Notes under the pieces: generated by a model
What the model was told of the DNA's origin: nothing
Database searches by the model: none
Seen by the model: only the letters and a program-made list of their open reading frames with translations
Assembly: GCA_009840625.1 (NCBI GenBank)
Contig: VXNJ01000010.1
Location: 62,001 to 126,000, forward strand
Origin: Chloroflexota bacterium
GTDB lineage: Bacteria > Chloroflexota > UBA11872 > VXNJ01
Direction of reading: 5' to 3'
DNA length: 64,000 nucleotides
Program-made: the position numbers and the translations under genes
Part shown: piece by piece, positions 15,372-23,154 of the stretch
Layout of the letters: the number at the start of each line of letters is the position of its first letter
How positions within the stretch are numbered: the first letter of the stretch is position 1

Positions 15372-17417
15372 CTAAACCGGCTCCGCCGCCGACTCGGTCA
15401 CTTCGAACCGTCCGTCCGCGTATCCCACCTCGAAGTCACGCGGGCCGTCCTGGCCGGCGGCGATCATGGCCGCAGCCAGTTGCTCTTCTATCTCGTGCTC
15501 GACCGCTGCCCGCAGCGGCCTGGCCCCGTTGCCGGCTTCCAGGGCGCGCGCGATCAGCGCCTCCAGAACCGCGCCGGAGAACTCGATCCGGGCGCCCTGC
15601 CCATCGGCCCGTCGGGCCACCGCCGCCAAGAGCCGCCGCGCGATTTCGCGGTAGTCCTCCTCGGCCAGCTCGCGGAAGGGAACGATGCGATCGATCCGGT
15701 TCACAAATTCCGGCGCCAGGCGGCGGCGCAACTCGCCGGCCAGGCGGTCGGGATCGACCGGCTCGATGCGGCCCGGACCGGACCCTGCGAACCCGATTCC
15801 ACCGCCGCCGCGCCCGCCGGCGGTGGTCGAAAGCAGAACGATCGCGTGGCGGAAATCAGCCTTGCGCCCGGCCGCGTCGGTGAGCGCCCCGGTGTCCATG
15901 ATCTGGAGCAGGAGGGAGAGCACTTGCGGGTGCGCCTTTTCAATTTCGTCGAAAAGGACCACGCAATACGGCTCGCGACGCACGGCCTCGGTCAGGCGGC
16001 CGGCCTCGTCGTAGCCGACATAGCCCGGCGGCGCGCCGATAAGGCGCGAGACCGAGAACGGTTCGCTCAGTTCGGACATGTCGATCCGCACCAGCTTGTC
16101 GCGGCTGCCGGACACGAATTCGGCCAGCAGCTCGGAAAGCTCGCTCTTGCCCACCCCGGAGGGGCCGGCCAGCAGCAGGACCCCTATCGGCCGCTCCCGC
16201 GCCTTCAGGCCGGCGGCGGCCCGTTTGAGCGAATTGGCGACTTCGCGCGCCGCCTGCTCCTGGCCGACCAGGGACCGGCGCAGTCGCGTTTCCAGTTCCA
16301 GGTACCGGCCCGACTCGGTCGCGGTCAGATCGGCCAGGTTGATCCCGGTCGCCCCGGCAACTACCTCCGCAATTGCCTTCTCGCCAATGGGGGTCGCGCT
16401 CTGCTGCAGACGGCGGTACCAGCGGCGGCGGGCCACGATCAATTTCTCGCGCAGCCGCGATTCGGCGGCAAATTCGGCCAACAGGTCCGCCTGGTCGCCG
16501 TCGACCGCCAGTTCGGCCCGCTTTTCGCGGAAACGGGTCAGCTCCTTGCGCATCTTCTTGATCTCGTCCGGCGGCATCAGGCGGTCGGTCTTGCGCCGCG
16601 CCAGCGCTTCGTCGATCAGGTCAATCGCCTTGTCCGGCAGCTGGCGGTCCGGGACGTAGCGATCCGAGAGCCGCACCGCGGCCTCGATCGCCTCGTCCGA
16701 GATCGGCAGGCCGTGAAACTCCTCGTAGGTCTCGCGCAGACCTTCGAGGACCGCCCGGGCATCTTCGGGGTCGGGCTCCTCCACCGCGACCGTCTGGAAG
16801 CGCCGCTGCAGGGTTGCGTCGCGCACGAAGAATCGCCGGTATTCGCGCCAGGTGGTAGCCCCGATCACCCGGATCTGGCCGCGCGCCAGGGCCGGCTTTA
16901 ACAGGCCGGCGGCATCCATCGTCCCGCTGACACCCCCCGCGCCCAGGATCGAATGGATCTCGTCGATGAAGAGGATTACGTCCTTGGCCTCGGCCACTTC
17001 CTTGAGCAGCAGCTTTATCCGCTGCTCGAATTCACCGCGGTAGCGCGCCCCGGCAATCATGGCCGCAAGATCCAGGGTGATAAGGCGCTGTTCGAGCAAC
17101 TGGGGCGGCACCCTGCCGGCCACGATGCGCTGCGCCAGCCCCTCGACGATCGCGGTCTTGCCGACCCCGGCGTCGCCGACGAGCAGGGGGTTGTTCTTGT
17201 TGCGCCGCAGCAGGATCTCCTGGACCCGGCGCGTCTCGGCGCCGCGCCCGATGACGCGGTCCAGGCCGCCGGCTCCGGCCCGGCGGGTCAGATCGACCCC
17301 GTACATGGCCAGCGGAGATCGACTTCGGCGGCCCTGCGAACCGCCGCGCCGGCGGGGGGAGGATCCGCGCGGGGAACGCGATCGCAGCAACCAGGGACTC
17401 GGGGCGGCGGTCGCCAT
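15372..17417 (-). CDS. ClpC/ClpB-type AAA+ ATPase lacking the Clp N-domain
   Basis: A two-ring Hsp100 unfoldase of 681 residues. D1 has Walker A GDAGVGKT (81-88), Walker B VILFIDEIH and the pore-loop region GARYRGEFEQR. A short middle region follows (about 330-385). D2 has GPSGVGKS, VVLFDEIEKAHP and sensor motif EFVNRIDRIVPF. The IGF tripeptide at 541-543 matches the ClpP-docking loop, so it should work with ClpP rather than as a disaggregase. The N-terminal adaptor-binding repeat domain (about 140 residues) is missing; instead there are 37 Arg/Ser/Pro-rich residues. The ATG at 17306 is an alternative start. It directly follows a small membrane-protein gene. No clpP is in the window. Confidence 0.88.
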   Translation of the reverse strand: MATAAPSPWLLRSRSPRGSSPRRRGGSQGRRSRSPLAMYGVDLTRRAGAGGLDRVIGRGAETRRVQEILLRRNKNNPLLVGDAGVGKTAIVEGLAQRIVAGRVPPQLLEQRLITLDLAAMIAGARYRGEFEQRIKLLLKEVAEAKDVILFIDEIHSILGAGGVSGTMDAAGLLKPALARGQIRVIGATTWREYRRFFVRDATLQRRFQTVAVEEPDPEDARAVLEGLRETYEEFHGLPISDEAIEAAVRLSDRYVPDRQLPDKAIDLIDEALARRKTDRLMPPDEIKKMRKELTRFREKRAELAVDGDQADLLAEFAAESRLREKLIVARRRWYRRLQQSATPIGEKAIAEVVAGATGINLADLTATESGRYLELETRLRRSLVGQEQAAREVANSLKRAAAGLKARERPIGVLLLAGPSGVGKSELSELLAEFVSGSRDKLVRIDMSELSEPFSVSRLIGAPPGYVGYDEAGRLTEAVRREPYCVVLFDEIEKAHPQVLSLLLQIMDTGALTDAAGRKADFRHAIVLLSTTAGGRGGGGIGFAGSGPGRIEPVDPDRLAGELRRRLAPEFVNRIDRIVPFRELAEEDYREIARRLLAAVARRADGQGARIEFSGAVLEALIARALEAGNGARPLRAAVEHEIEEQLAAAMIAAGQDGPRDFEVGYADGRFEVTESAAEPV

Positions 17418-17427
17418 CGGGGCCGGC

Positions 17428-17592
17428 CTAGATGCCCGGCAACGGCACCGGCAGCGAGTCCACCAGATCCTGCAGGGCGGCCGGCAGGGCGTCGCCCAGG
17501 GCGCCGTGAACGGCGAACAGGATCAGGAAGAAGGCGGCCATGGTCGCTGCATAGGCGGCGATACCCGGACCACGGCTGGCAGAACCAGACAT
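17428..17592 (-). CDS. Small single-helix membrane protein
   Basis: A 54-residue protein, MSGSASRGPGIAAYAATM followed by a hydrophobic stretch AFFLILFAVHGALGDALP and a short tail ending VPLPGI. It resembles no family I recognise. The frame extends upstream to 17676, but the added residues are not hydrophobic or conserved-looking, so the ATG at 17592 is preferred. Its stop is 10 bases before the Clp ATPase start, so the two are probably cotranscribed, and it might tether or modulate that ATPase; this is inference. It is divergent from moaC. Confidence 0.5.
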   Translation of the reverse strand: MSGSASRGPGIAAYAATMAAFFLILFAVHGALGDALPAALQDLVDSLPVPLPGI

Positions 17593-17691
17593 TTGCGCAT
17601 CTTTGGAAAGGTGACGGTAGCCAAAGGTTAGCGCGGCGGCGGTCCGGTCCGGAAATATCATACGAGCCTCAAACACGGAGCCCCGATTTCT

Positions 17692-17697
17692 TATAAT
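17692..17697 (+). promoter_or_regulatory. Candidate -10 box for moaC-gyrA
   Basis: A perfect TATAAT stands in an otherwise GC-rich region, 30 bases before the moaC start. The -35 is weak (near 17668-17673, CTCAAA). It would give a leader of about 23 bases. Confidence 0.4.
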
Positions 17698-17726
17698 TTG
17701 CTACCCGGAAAGGCACCCTTTACGCA

Positions 17727-18254
17727 TTGATCTCCGCGCCCCAGCAACCACTCTCGCATCTTGACCAATCCGGTCGTCCGCGGATGGTCGACGTTTCCGG
17801 CAAACCCGCCACCCAGCGCAGGGCGCTGGCCGAGGGCCTGGTGACGATGAACGCGGCCGCTTTCGCGGCCGTCCAAGACTCCTCTAAGGGGTCAGGTAAG
17901 GGCAACGTCCTGTCCACCGCCGAGCTGGCCGGGGTGATGGCCGCCAAGCGCACCGCCGAACTGATCCCGCTCTGCCACCCGCTGCCGCTCACCCAGGTGA
18001 ACGTCCGACTCGAACCGGAACCGGAATGGAACCGGGTCAGGGTACGGGCCAGCGTTTCGGCGCTCGCGCCCACGGGTGTCGAGATGGAGGCGCTCACCGC
18101 CGTCAGCGCGGCCGCGCTGACCGTTTACGACATGTGCAAGGCGCTCGACCGCGCGATCCGGATCGGCGGCATCCGGCTGCTGGAGAAATCCGGCGGACGC
18201 AGCGGCGACTATCGCGCCGACAACGACGCCGGTCCGGCCGGCGAGATCGCGTAG
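17727..18254 (+). CDS. moaC: Cyclic pyranopterin monophosphate synthase MoaC
   Basis: A 175-residue enzyme of molybdenum cofactor synthesis that rearranges the MoaA product into cyclic pyranopterin monophosphate. The family blocks are complete: [52 protein letters not shown] (catalytic His/Cys region), [20 protein letters not shown] and [21 protein letters not shown]. The Lys of the last block and the Asp-Met-Cys-Lys stretch are the known active-site elements. The start is a TTG at 17727, behind a perfect TATAAT. It ends four bases before gyrA. No other moa/moe gene is nearby, but it implies molybdoenzymes in this organism. Confidence 0.95.
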   Translation: MISAPQQPLSHLDQSGRPRMVDVSGKPATQRRALAEGLVTMNAAAFAAVQDSSKGSGKGNVLSTAELAGVMAAKRTAELIPLCHPLPLTQVNVRLEPEPEWNRVRVRASVSALAPTGVEMEALTAVSAAALTVYDMCKALDRAIRIGGIRLLEKSGGRSGDYRADNDAGPAGEIA

Positions 18255-18258
18255 GCCT

Positions 18259-20781
18259 ATGAACGACTCTGGCGACCTGGACCGAATCGGGCACACCGAG
18301 GACGTCGTATTCGAGAGCGAGATCGGCGCCGCCTACCTCGACTACGCCATGAGCACAATCGTCTCGCGCGCCCTGCCGGACGTGCGCGACGGCCTGAAGC
18401 CGGTCCAGCGCCGCATCCTTTATTCGATGCTCGAACTGGGCGCCCGGGCGGGCAGCCAGCACCGCAAGAGCGCCCGCATCGTTGGCGACACGATGGGTAA
18501 ATTCCATCCCCACGGGGACGGGGCGATCTACGACGCCCTGGTTCACCTGGCGCAGGATTTTGCAATGCGGGTCCCGCTGGTGGACGGGCAGGGCAATTAC
18601 GGATCGATCGACGACGACCCGCCGGCCGCGATGCGCTACACCGAGGCGCGGCTGAACGGGGTTTCCGAGGCCATGCTGGCCGACATCGGTCAGGACACCG
18701 TCGACTTCGTCGACAACTTCGACACGACCGCCGAAATGCCGGCGGTGCTGCCGGGCAAGTTCCCCAACCTGGTGGTCAACGGGGCGGCCGGAATCGCGGT
18801 CGGCCTGGCCACCAAGATTCCGCCGCACAACCTGGGCGAGGTCGCCGACGCCATCTGCACCCTGATCGATAACCCCGAGCTGACGGTCGACGAACTCCTC
18901 AAGATCATGCCGGGTCCCGATTTTCCGACCGGCGGAAAAATCGGCCGGCGAAACGTGAAAACCGCCTATGCGTCCGGGCGCGGCAGCATCACCATGCAGG
19001 CCCGGATCGCCCCCGAGACGGCCGACAACGGACGCGAAACGCTCATCATCTCCGAGCTGCCGTACATGGTGAAAAAGGCGCGCCTGATAGTCAAGATCGC
19101 CGAACTTGCGCAGGCCAAGGTGATCGACGACATAGTCGACATTCGCGACGAGTCCGACCGCAACGGGATGCGGATCGTGGTCGTCCTCAAGCGCAATTCA
19201 TTCCCGCGCAGCGTCACCAACCAGCTGCTCAAACACACCGCCCTGCAGTCGACCTTCGGCGTGAACGCGGTCAGTCTGGTCGCCGGCCAACCCGAGACCC
19301 TGGGCATGCGCGAGATGCTCTCGCACTTCATCGACCACCGGGTCGAGGTTGTGGAGCGTCGGGCGCGCTTCGAACTGGAACGCGCCCGGGCCCGCGAACA
19401 CGTGCTCGAGGGATTCCTGATCGCGCTGGACAACATCGACGAGGTGGTCGAGCTGATCCGCAACGCCCCCACTACCGACGACGCCCGCGAAGGATTGATG
19501 GAGGCCTTCGAGCTCTCCCAGATCCAGGCCAACGCAGTGTTGGACATGCAGTTAAGGCGTTTGGTTGCGCTGGAGACCCAGAAGCTGCGCGACGAGCTGG
19601 AGGAAATCCAGGCCCGCATACGCGAACTGGTCGAACTCCTCGGCGACCGCAGCAAGGTCCTGGACGTGATCAAAGAGGAGACCCAGGAGCTCAAGGCCCG
19701 CTTTGGAACGCCGCGCCGCACCCAGATCGTGGACGTGCTCTCCACCGACATGTCCGATGAGGACCTGAACCCGGACGAAGAGGTGGTGATCACCATATCT
19801 AGGAAGGGTTACGCCAAGCGCGTTCCCAGCCACGTCTTTAAGTCGCAGGGCCGCGGTGGCAAAGGCATCCGGGGGGTGGCCGTCGACCAGGACGAGGACG
19901 GGATCAACCACCTGATCCTGACCAACACGCATGCTCACCTGCTGCTGTTTACCAACCGCGGTCGGGTATTTAAGCTGCGCGGATTCGACGTCTCGCAGAT
20001 GTCGCGCAGCGCGCGCGGCTACGCTCTGGCCAACCTGGTGCGGCTTGAGCGAGGCGAGGAGGTCACGGCTCCGATCGCGATCCGCAATTTCGAGGAGCAC
20101 TTCAACTTGGTCTTCGGCACGGTTCGCGGATACGTCAAGCGGACCGCGCTGGCCCGCTACGCCACGGTGCGCTCCAACGGCCTCTTGGCGATGCGTCTGG
20201 AGGAAAACGACGAGTTGCGCTGGGTTCGCACCTCCAATGGCGACAACCGGGTGATGTTCCTGACCCGCAACGGCATGGGAATCCACTTTCACGAGGACGA
20301 CGTGCGGATAAGCGGGCGAACCAGCGGCGGCGTTTTTGGGATCCGGCTCTCCGATGACGATTCGGTGGTCGGGATGGACCTGACAAACGACGACGATTAC
20401 GTGGTCGTTATCACTTCGGGCGGATACGGCAAGAAGATGGAAATCGGCGAATTTCGCCCGCAGGGGCGCGGCGGCAAGGGGCTAAAAGCAATAAACCTGC
20501 GCCGCAAGACCGGTCACGTGGTGGCCGCGCAGGTGTTCGCAGACCCCGAAGCGCAGATGTTCCTGCTCTCCAACTCCGGCCAGATGATCCGCCAGTCGCT
20601 GGGCGAGCTGCGGACCCAGAGCCGCTATGCCCAGGGGATGATCGTCCAACGCCTCAACGAGGGCGAGGAAGTTGCCGGCCTGGCGGTTTCGGAAGAATCT
20701 ATCGAAGCTGGCGAATTTGCCGATGATGCTGTCGAAAGCGTGGCCGAGCGTTCAGAAGGCACCGCCGAACCTGCAGAGTGA
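18259..20781 (+). CDS. gyrA: DNA gyrase subunit A
   Basis: An 840-residue type II topoisomerase subunit that cuts and reseals DNA during negative supercoiling. The breakage-reunion domain has the catalytic Tyr127 in AMRYTEARL and the quinolone region [16 protein letters not shown]. Position 88 (E. coli Ser83) is Gly, while D92 (E. coli Asp87) is kept. The C-terminal DNA-wrapping propeller carries the GyrA box as QGRGGKG (530-536), the feature that separates gyrase from topo IV, and a related [10 protein letters not shown] repeat near the end. The protein ends in an acidic Glu/Ala/Ser tail. gyrB is not adjacent; instead gyrA follows moaC by four bases. Confidence 0.97.
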   Translation: MNDSGDLDRIGHTEDVVFESEIGAAYLDYAMSTIVSRALPDVRDGLKPVQRRILYSMLELGARAGSQHRKSARIVGDTMGKFHPHGDGAIYDALVHLAQDFAMRVPLVDGQGNYGSIDDDPPAAMRYTEARLNGVSEAMLADIGQDTVDFVDNFDTTAEMPAVLPGKFPNLVVNGAAGIAVGLATKIPPHNLGEVADAICTLIDNPELTVDELLKIMPGPDFPTGGKIGRRNVKTAYASGRGSITMQARIAPETADNGRETLIISELPYMVKKARLIVKIAELAQAKVIDDIVDIRDESDRNGMRIVVVLKRNSFPRSVTNQLLKHTALQSTFGVNAVSLVAGQPETLGMREMLSHFIDHRVEVVERRARFELERARAREHVLEGFLIALDNIDEVVELIRNAPTTDDAREGLMEAFELSQIQANAVLDMQLRRLVALETQKLRDELEEIQARIRELVELLGDRSKVLDVIKEETQELKARFGTPRRTQIVDVLSTDMSDEDLNPDEEVVITISRKGYAKRVPSHVFKSQGRGGKGIRGVAVDQDEDGINHLILTNTHAHLLLFTNRGRVFKLRGFDVSQMSRSARGYALANLVRLERGEEVTAPIAIRNFEEHFNLVFGTVRGYVKRTALARYATVRSNGLLAMRLEENDELRWVRTSNGDNRVMFLTRNGMGIHFHEDDVRISGRTSGGVFGIRLSDDDSVVGMDLTNDDDYVVVITSGGYGKKMEIGEFRPQGRGGKGLKAINLRRKTGHVVAAQVFADPEAQMFLLSNSGQMIRQSLGELRTQSRYAQGMIVQRLNEGEEVAGLAVSEESIEAGEFADDAVESVAERSEGTAEPAE

Positions 20782-21156
20782 CTCGGCGCGGTATAGCGTC
20801 GCGGCGAATTGCCCATCAATATCGCCGCCCGACGGGAAGAAATTCGGTTCGACCTCGAAATCGCTCGCAACCGGGATACAGTCTTCATCGCAGTCCAGAT
20901 TGCTCCGCCCGTCGGCCCCGCGTCGATTCCGACCACACAGGAGTTTATTAAGCGAACCGGCAGGTCTTGCTCAATAACTTTCGACGTTAAATAGCGATTC
21001 CTTAATTGCCGAACCTACCACCGCTTGCAGGCCCGCCGAGGGTGGATCGCAGCTGTCTTCCCAGCAACCGTCGCCTCCTCCTTGGCCCCCGGATAACGGC
21101 GGACGGCGAAAATTACCCTTGGACTACGGCCTCGGGTTCCCCGGTGCTCTTGGTCC
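20782..21156. other. Intergenic region, no gene seen
   Basis: A 375-base gap between gyrA and tRNA-Lys. Short open frames exist (for example a TTG frame at 20809-20994, plus strand, 61 codons) but show no family motif, ribosome-binding site or hydrophobic pattern. It is slightly more AT-rich around 20941-21010. It probably holds the gyrA 3' end and the tRNA promoter; neither can be pinned down. Confidence 0.5.
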
Positions 21157-21229
21157 GGGCCGGTAGCTCAGCTGGTAGAGCAGCGGACTTTTAATCCGTT
21201 GGTCGTGGGTTCGACTCCCACCCGGCTCA
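21157..21229 (+). tRNA. tRNA-Lys (UUU)
   Basis: A complete 73-base cloverleaf. The acceptor stem is GGGCCGG paired with CCGGCTC (one G-U pair) plus discriminator A. The D-arm is AGCTCAGCTGGTAGAGC, the anticodon arm GCGGA-CTTTTAA-TCCGT and the T-arm GTGGG-TTCGACT-CCCAC. The anticodon is UUU, reading AAA and AAG lysine codons. The 3' CCA is not fully encoded (CCG follows), so it is added after transcription. Confidence 0.97.
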
Positions 21230-21236
21230 CCGTCGT

Positions 21237-21255
21237 GCTCGGCCGCCTGCCGAGC
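21237..21255 (+). terminator. Hairpin after tRNA-Lys
   Basis: A perfect 7-bp stem GCTCGGC/GCCGAGC with a 5-base loop starts eight bases after the tRNA. There is no T-run, so it is either a weak terminator or a 3' processing/stabilising hairpin. Confidence 0.4.
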
Positions 21256-21374
21256 GCTCGGGATCCAGAGCGGCCAGCAAATCGATGCTTGGGGTGGAAG
21301 TCTCAGCGCGGGGAGATTTGGCAATTGATAGCACGCAGACGTGAGGTGCGAACCGGATGAGGGGTAGCGCGGCG

Positions 21375-21740
21375 ATGAAATTGCTCCACGTCCTGATGCT
21401 TGTCTTGGGCGTCTTTCAAGTGTTGGTGGCCGGAGGCGCCGCGTTGGTCGGGAGCTTTGCCGACGGGGCCGACATCGTCTCGCGCGGCGTCTTGGTCGCG
21501 CTGCACCCGATTGCCGCGGTCGCGCTGGTCGTGGGCCTTTTGGCCCCTTCCGCCTCGCCGTCTACCCAGCGGGTCGTGCTGGCGCTGCTGGGGTTGAACA
21601 TATTCGCCGACCTGGCTCTGAGCGCGTCGATCGCGCTCGGCGTGCAGCCGGGCGACGCGTTTCTCCCGCTGATATTTGCTGTAATCCCGGCCATCGGCCT
21701 CGTCTACTTCCGACAACGACACTGGGCCCCACGCTCCTGA
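21375..21740 (+). CDS. Small four-helix membrane protein
   Basis: A protein of about 121 residues starting MKLLHVLMLVLGVFQVLVAG. Four hydrophobic segments are visible (roughly residues 3-25, 38-55, 66-88 and 96-113), the second followed by a short polar loop (PSASPSTQR). The C-terminus is basic (YFRQRHWAPRS). This shape resembles DoxX- or DUF-type small integral membrane proteins, but no specific family is recognised. GAGGGG upstream favours the ATG at 21375 over the one at 21357. It stands alone between tRNA-Lys and the degV-like gene. No function is proposed. Confidence 0.6.
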   Translation: MKLLHVLMLVLGVFQVLVAGGAALVGSFADGADIVSRGVLVALHPIAAVALVVGLLAPSASPSTQRVVLALLGLNIFADLALSASIALGVQPGDAFLPLIFAVIPAIGLVYFRQRHWAPRS

Positions 21741-21856
21741 TCTGCGACCCGATCGCCACTTTGCACCGATTCGGCAAATAGAATGCGCCACCGCGCGGGC
21801 AGGGCGCAAATCGGAGCCCTCCACAGCGTGGCGAACTGTGGATGTTGAGGCAACAG

Positions 21857-22702
21857 ATGGCGATCCGAATAGTTACTGACACAACCTGCTCGGTCCCCTC
21901 AGACGAGGTCGAACGCTACGGGATCACCGTGGTCCCGCAGCACGTGCTGTTCGGGACGACCGACTACCTGGACCAGGTCGATCTCGACTCCGACAGCTTC
22001 TACGACCTGCTTGAGACCTCGTCCGACCACCCCACAACCTCGCAGGCGACGCCGACCGAGGTGGCCGACGCCATGCGCCCGCACGTCGAGGCCGGCGACG
22101 ACGTGCTCGGGATAACAATCTCCTCGAAATTGAGCGGCACCTACTCCTCATTCACCCAGGCCGCCGCCCAGTTCCCCGACGCCCACATTCACGTCTTCGA
22201 CTCCTTAAACGCAACCACCGCCTCCGGGCTGCTGGTGCTGGCCGCGGCCCGCATGGTCGAAGGGGGTAGCGACGTGCACGCCATCCTCGACGAACTCGAA
22301 AAACTGCGCGATCGGACCCGTTTGGCGGTGGCGGTGCCGACGCTGGAGTACCTGCGCCGCGGCGGGCGCATCGGCAACGCCCGCGCGCTGATCGGGACGA
22401 TGCTCGGATTCAAACCAATCCTGGAATTGCGCGAGGGCGAGTTGCAGCCGGTCGGCCGCGCCCGCAGCATGCGGCGGGCGATCTCCATGCTGGTTGACTT
22501 CGCCGCCGAAAACGCCCCCGACGGGGTCATCGACATCGGGTTCGTCAGCTCCGGCGATCCACGCCAGCTCGAATCATTGCGCACGGCGATCCTGGACCGG
22601 GTTCAGGTGAGTGGAAACACGCACGACGCCGAACCGCTCGCGCCGGCCATTGGCGCGCACGTGGGACGCGAGGCGCTGGCGGTCGCCTTCATCAGCGCTT
22701 GA
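21857..22702 (+). CDS. DegV family fatty-acid-binding protein
   Basis: A 281-residue DegV protein; members bind a fatty acid and present it to fatty-acid kinase (FakA). Visible are IRIVTDTTCSVPSDEVERYG at the start, TSQATPTEVADAM, the fatty-acid-binding loop ITISSKLSGTYSSFTQAA, VFDSLNATTASGLLVLAAA, YLRRGGRIGNARALIGTMLG and KPILELREGELQPVGRAR. These are all family landmarks. The ATG at 21857 has GAGG upstream; an earlier ATG at 21842 adds five residues. The stop overlaps the TTG start of the lipoprotein gene (TTGA). fakA is not in the window. Confidence 0.93.
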   Translation: MAIRIVTDTTCSVPSDEVERYGITVVPQHVLFGTTDYLDQVDLDSDSFYDLLETSSDHPTTSQATPTEVADAMRPHVEAGDDVLGITISSKLSGTYSSFTQAAAQFPDAHIHVFDSLNATTASGLLVLAAARMVEGGSDVHAILDELEKLRDRTRLAVAVPTLEYLRRGGRIGNARALIGTMLGFKPILELREGELQPVGRARSMRRAISMLVDFAAENAPDGVIDIGFVSSGDPRQLESLRTAILDRVQVSGNTHDAEPLAPAIGAHVGREALAVAFISA

Positions 22703-23154
22703 TCGCCGCCGGTTGCCAGCGGCGCGGTGGGGCGGCGCTGGCGGCAACCCTGGTACTGGCCCTGCTGCTGACCGGCTGCGGCGGGCGCCCGCACGGGGCC
22801 CTCAGCGTTACCGAACTGCACGACTTGGGCCAGGAGCGTTATCAGAGCCGCACCACCTTGACCGGCGAGGTCATTCCCGGAACCCTGCTCCGGCCGCCTC
22901 CCGGCAGCCGCATCGACCTGGTTCCGATCGGCCCCGAATCGGCGGTCGTTCAGCTGATAGACGAAAAGAACCGCGTTCAGCCGGTGTTGTTCGGGATTCT
23001 TGACGAACCCGAATACGCGGCCCTTGCCCTGCTGGCGGAAATCACCGTGACCGGCAAGGTCCATCCCACCGGCATGTACTTTGCCGACGGGGTCTACATC
23101 GAGGACGAACTCGTCCCGGTGCAGATCGCGACCATCCCGGGGATACCCGTCTAG
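22699..23154 (+). CDS. Hypothetical lipoprotein
   Basis: A 151-residue protein with a type II signal peptide: basic N-terminus, hydrophobic core ALAATLVLALL and lipobox LTGC with the lipidated C27. The mature part contains TTLTGEVIPGTLLRP, SAVVQLIDEKNRVQPVLFG and TVTGKVHPTGMYFADGVYI, a pattern of short beta strands that suggests a small OB-like fold (as in CcmE), but the haem-binding His motif of CcmE is absent. The TTG start overlaps the degV stop, so the two are translationally coupled. The stop codon sits in a CTAG shared with the convergent sbcC stop. Confidence 0.65.
   Translation: MIAAGCQRRGGAALAATLVLALLLTGCGGRPHGALSVTELHDLGQERYQSRTTLTGEVIPGTLLRPPPGSRIDLVPIGPESAVVQLIDEKNRVQPVLFGILDEPEYAALALLAEITVTGKVHPTGMYFADGVYIEDELVPVQIATIPGIPV

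Noticed and set aside
20809-20994. A 61-codon plus-strand ORF after gyrA
   Set aside because: TTG start without ribosome-binding site, no motif and no hydrophobic pattern. Not separable from chance.
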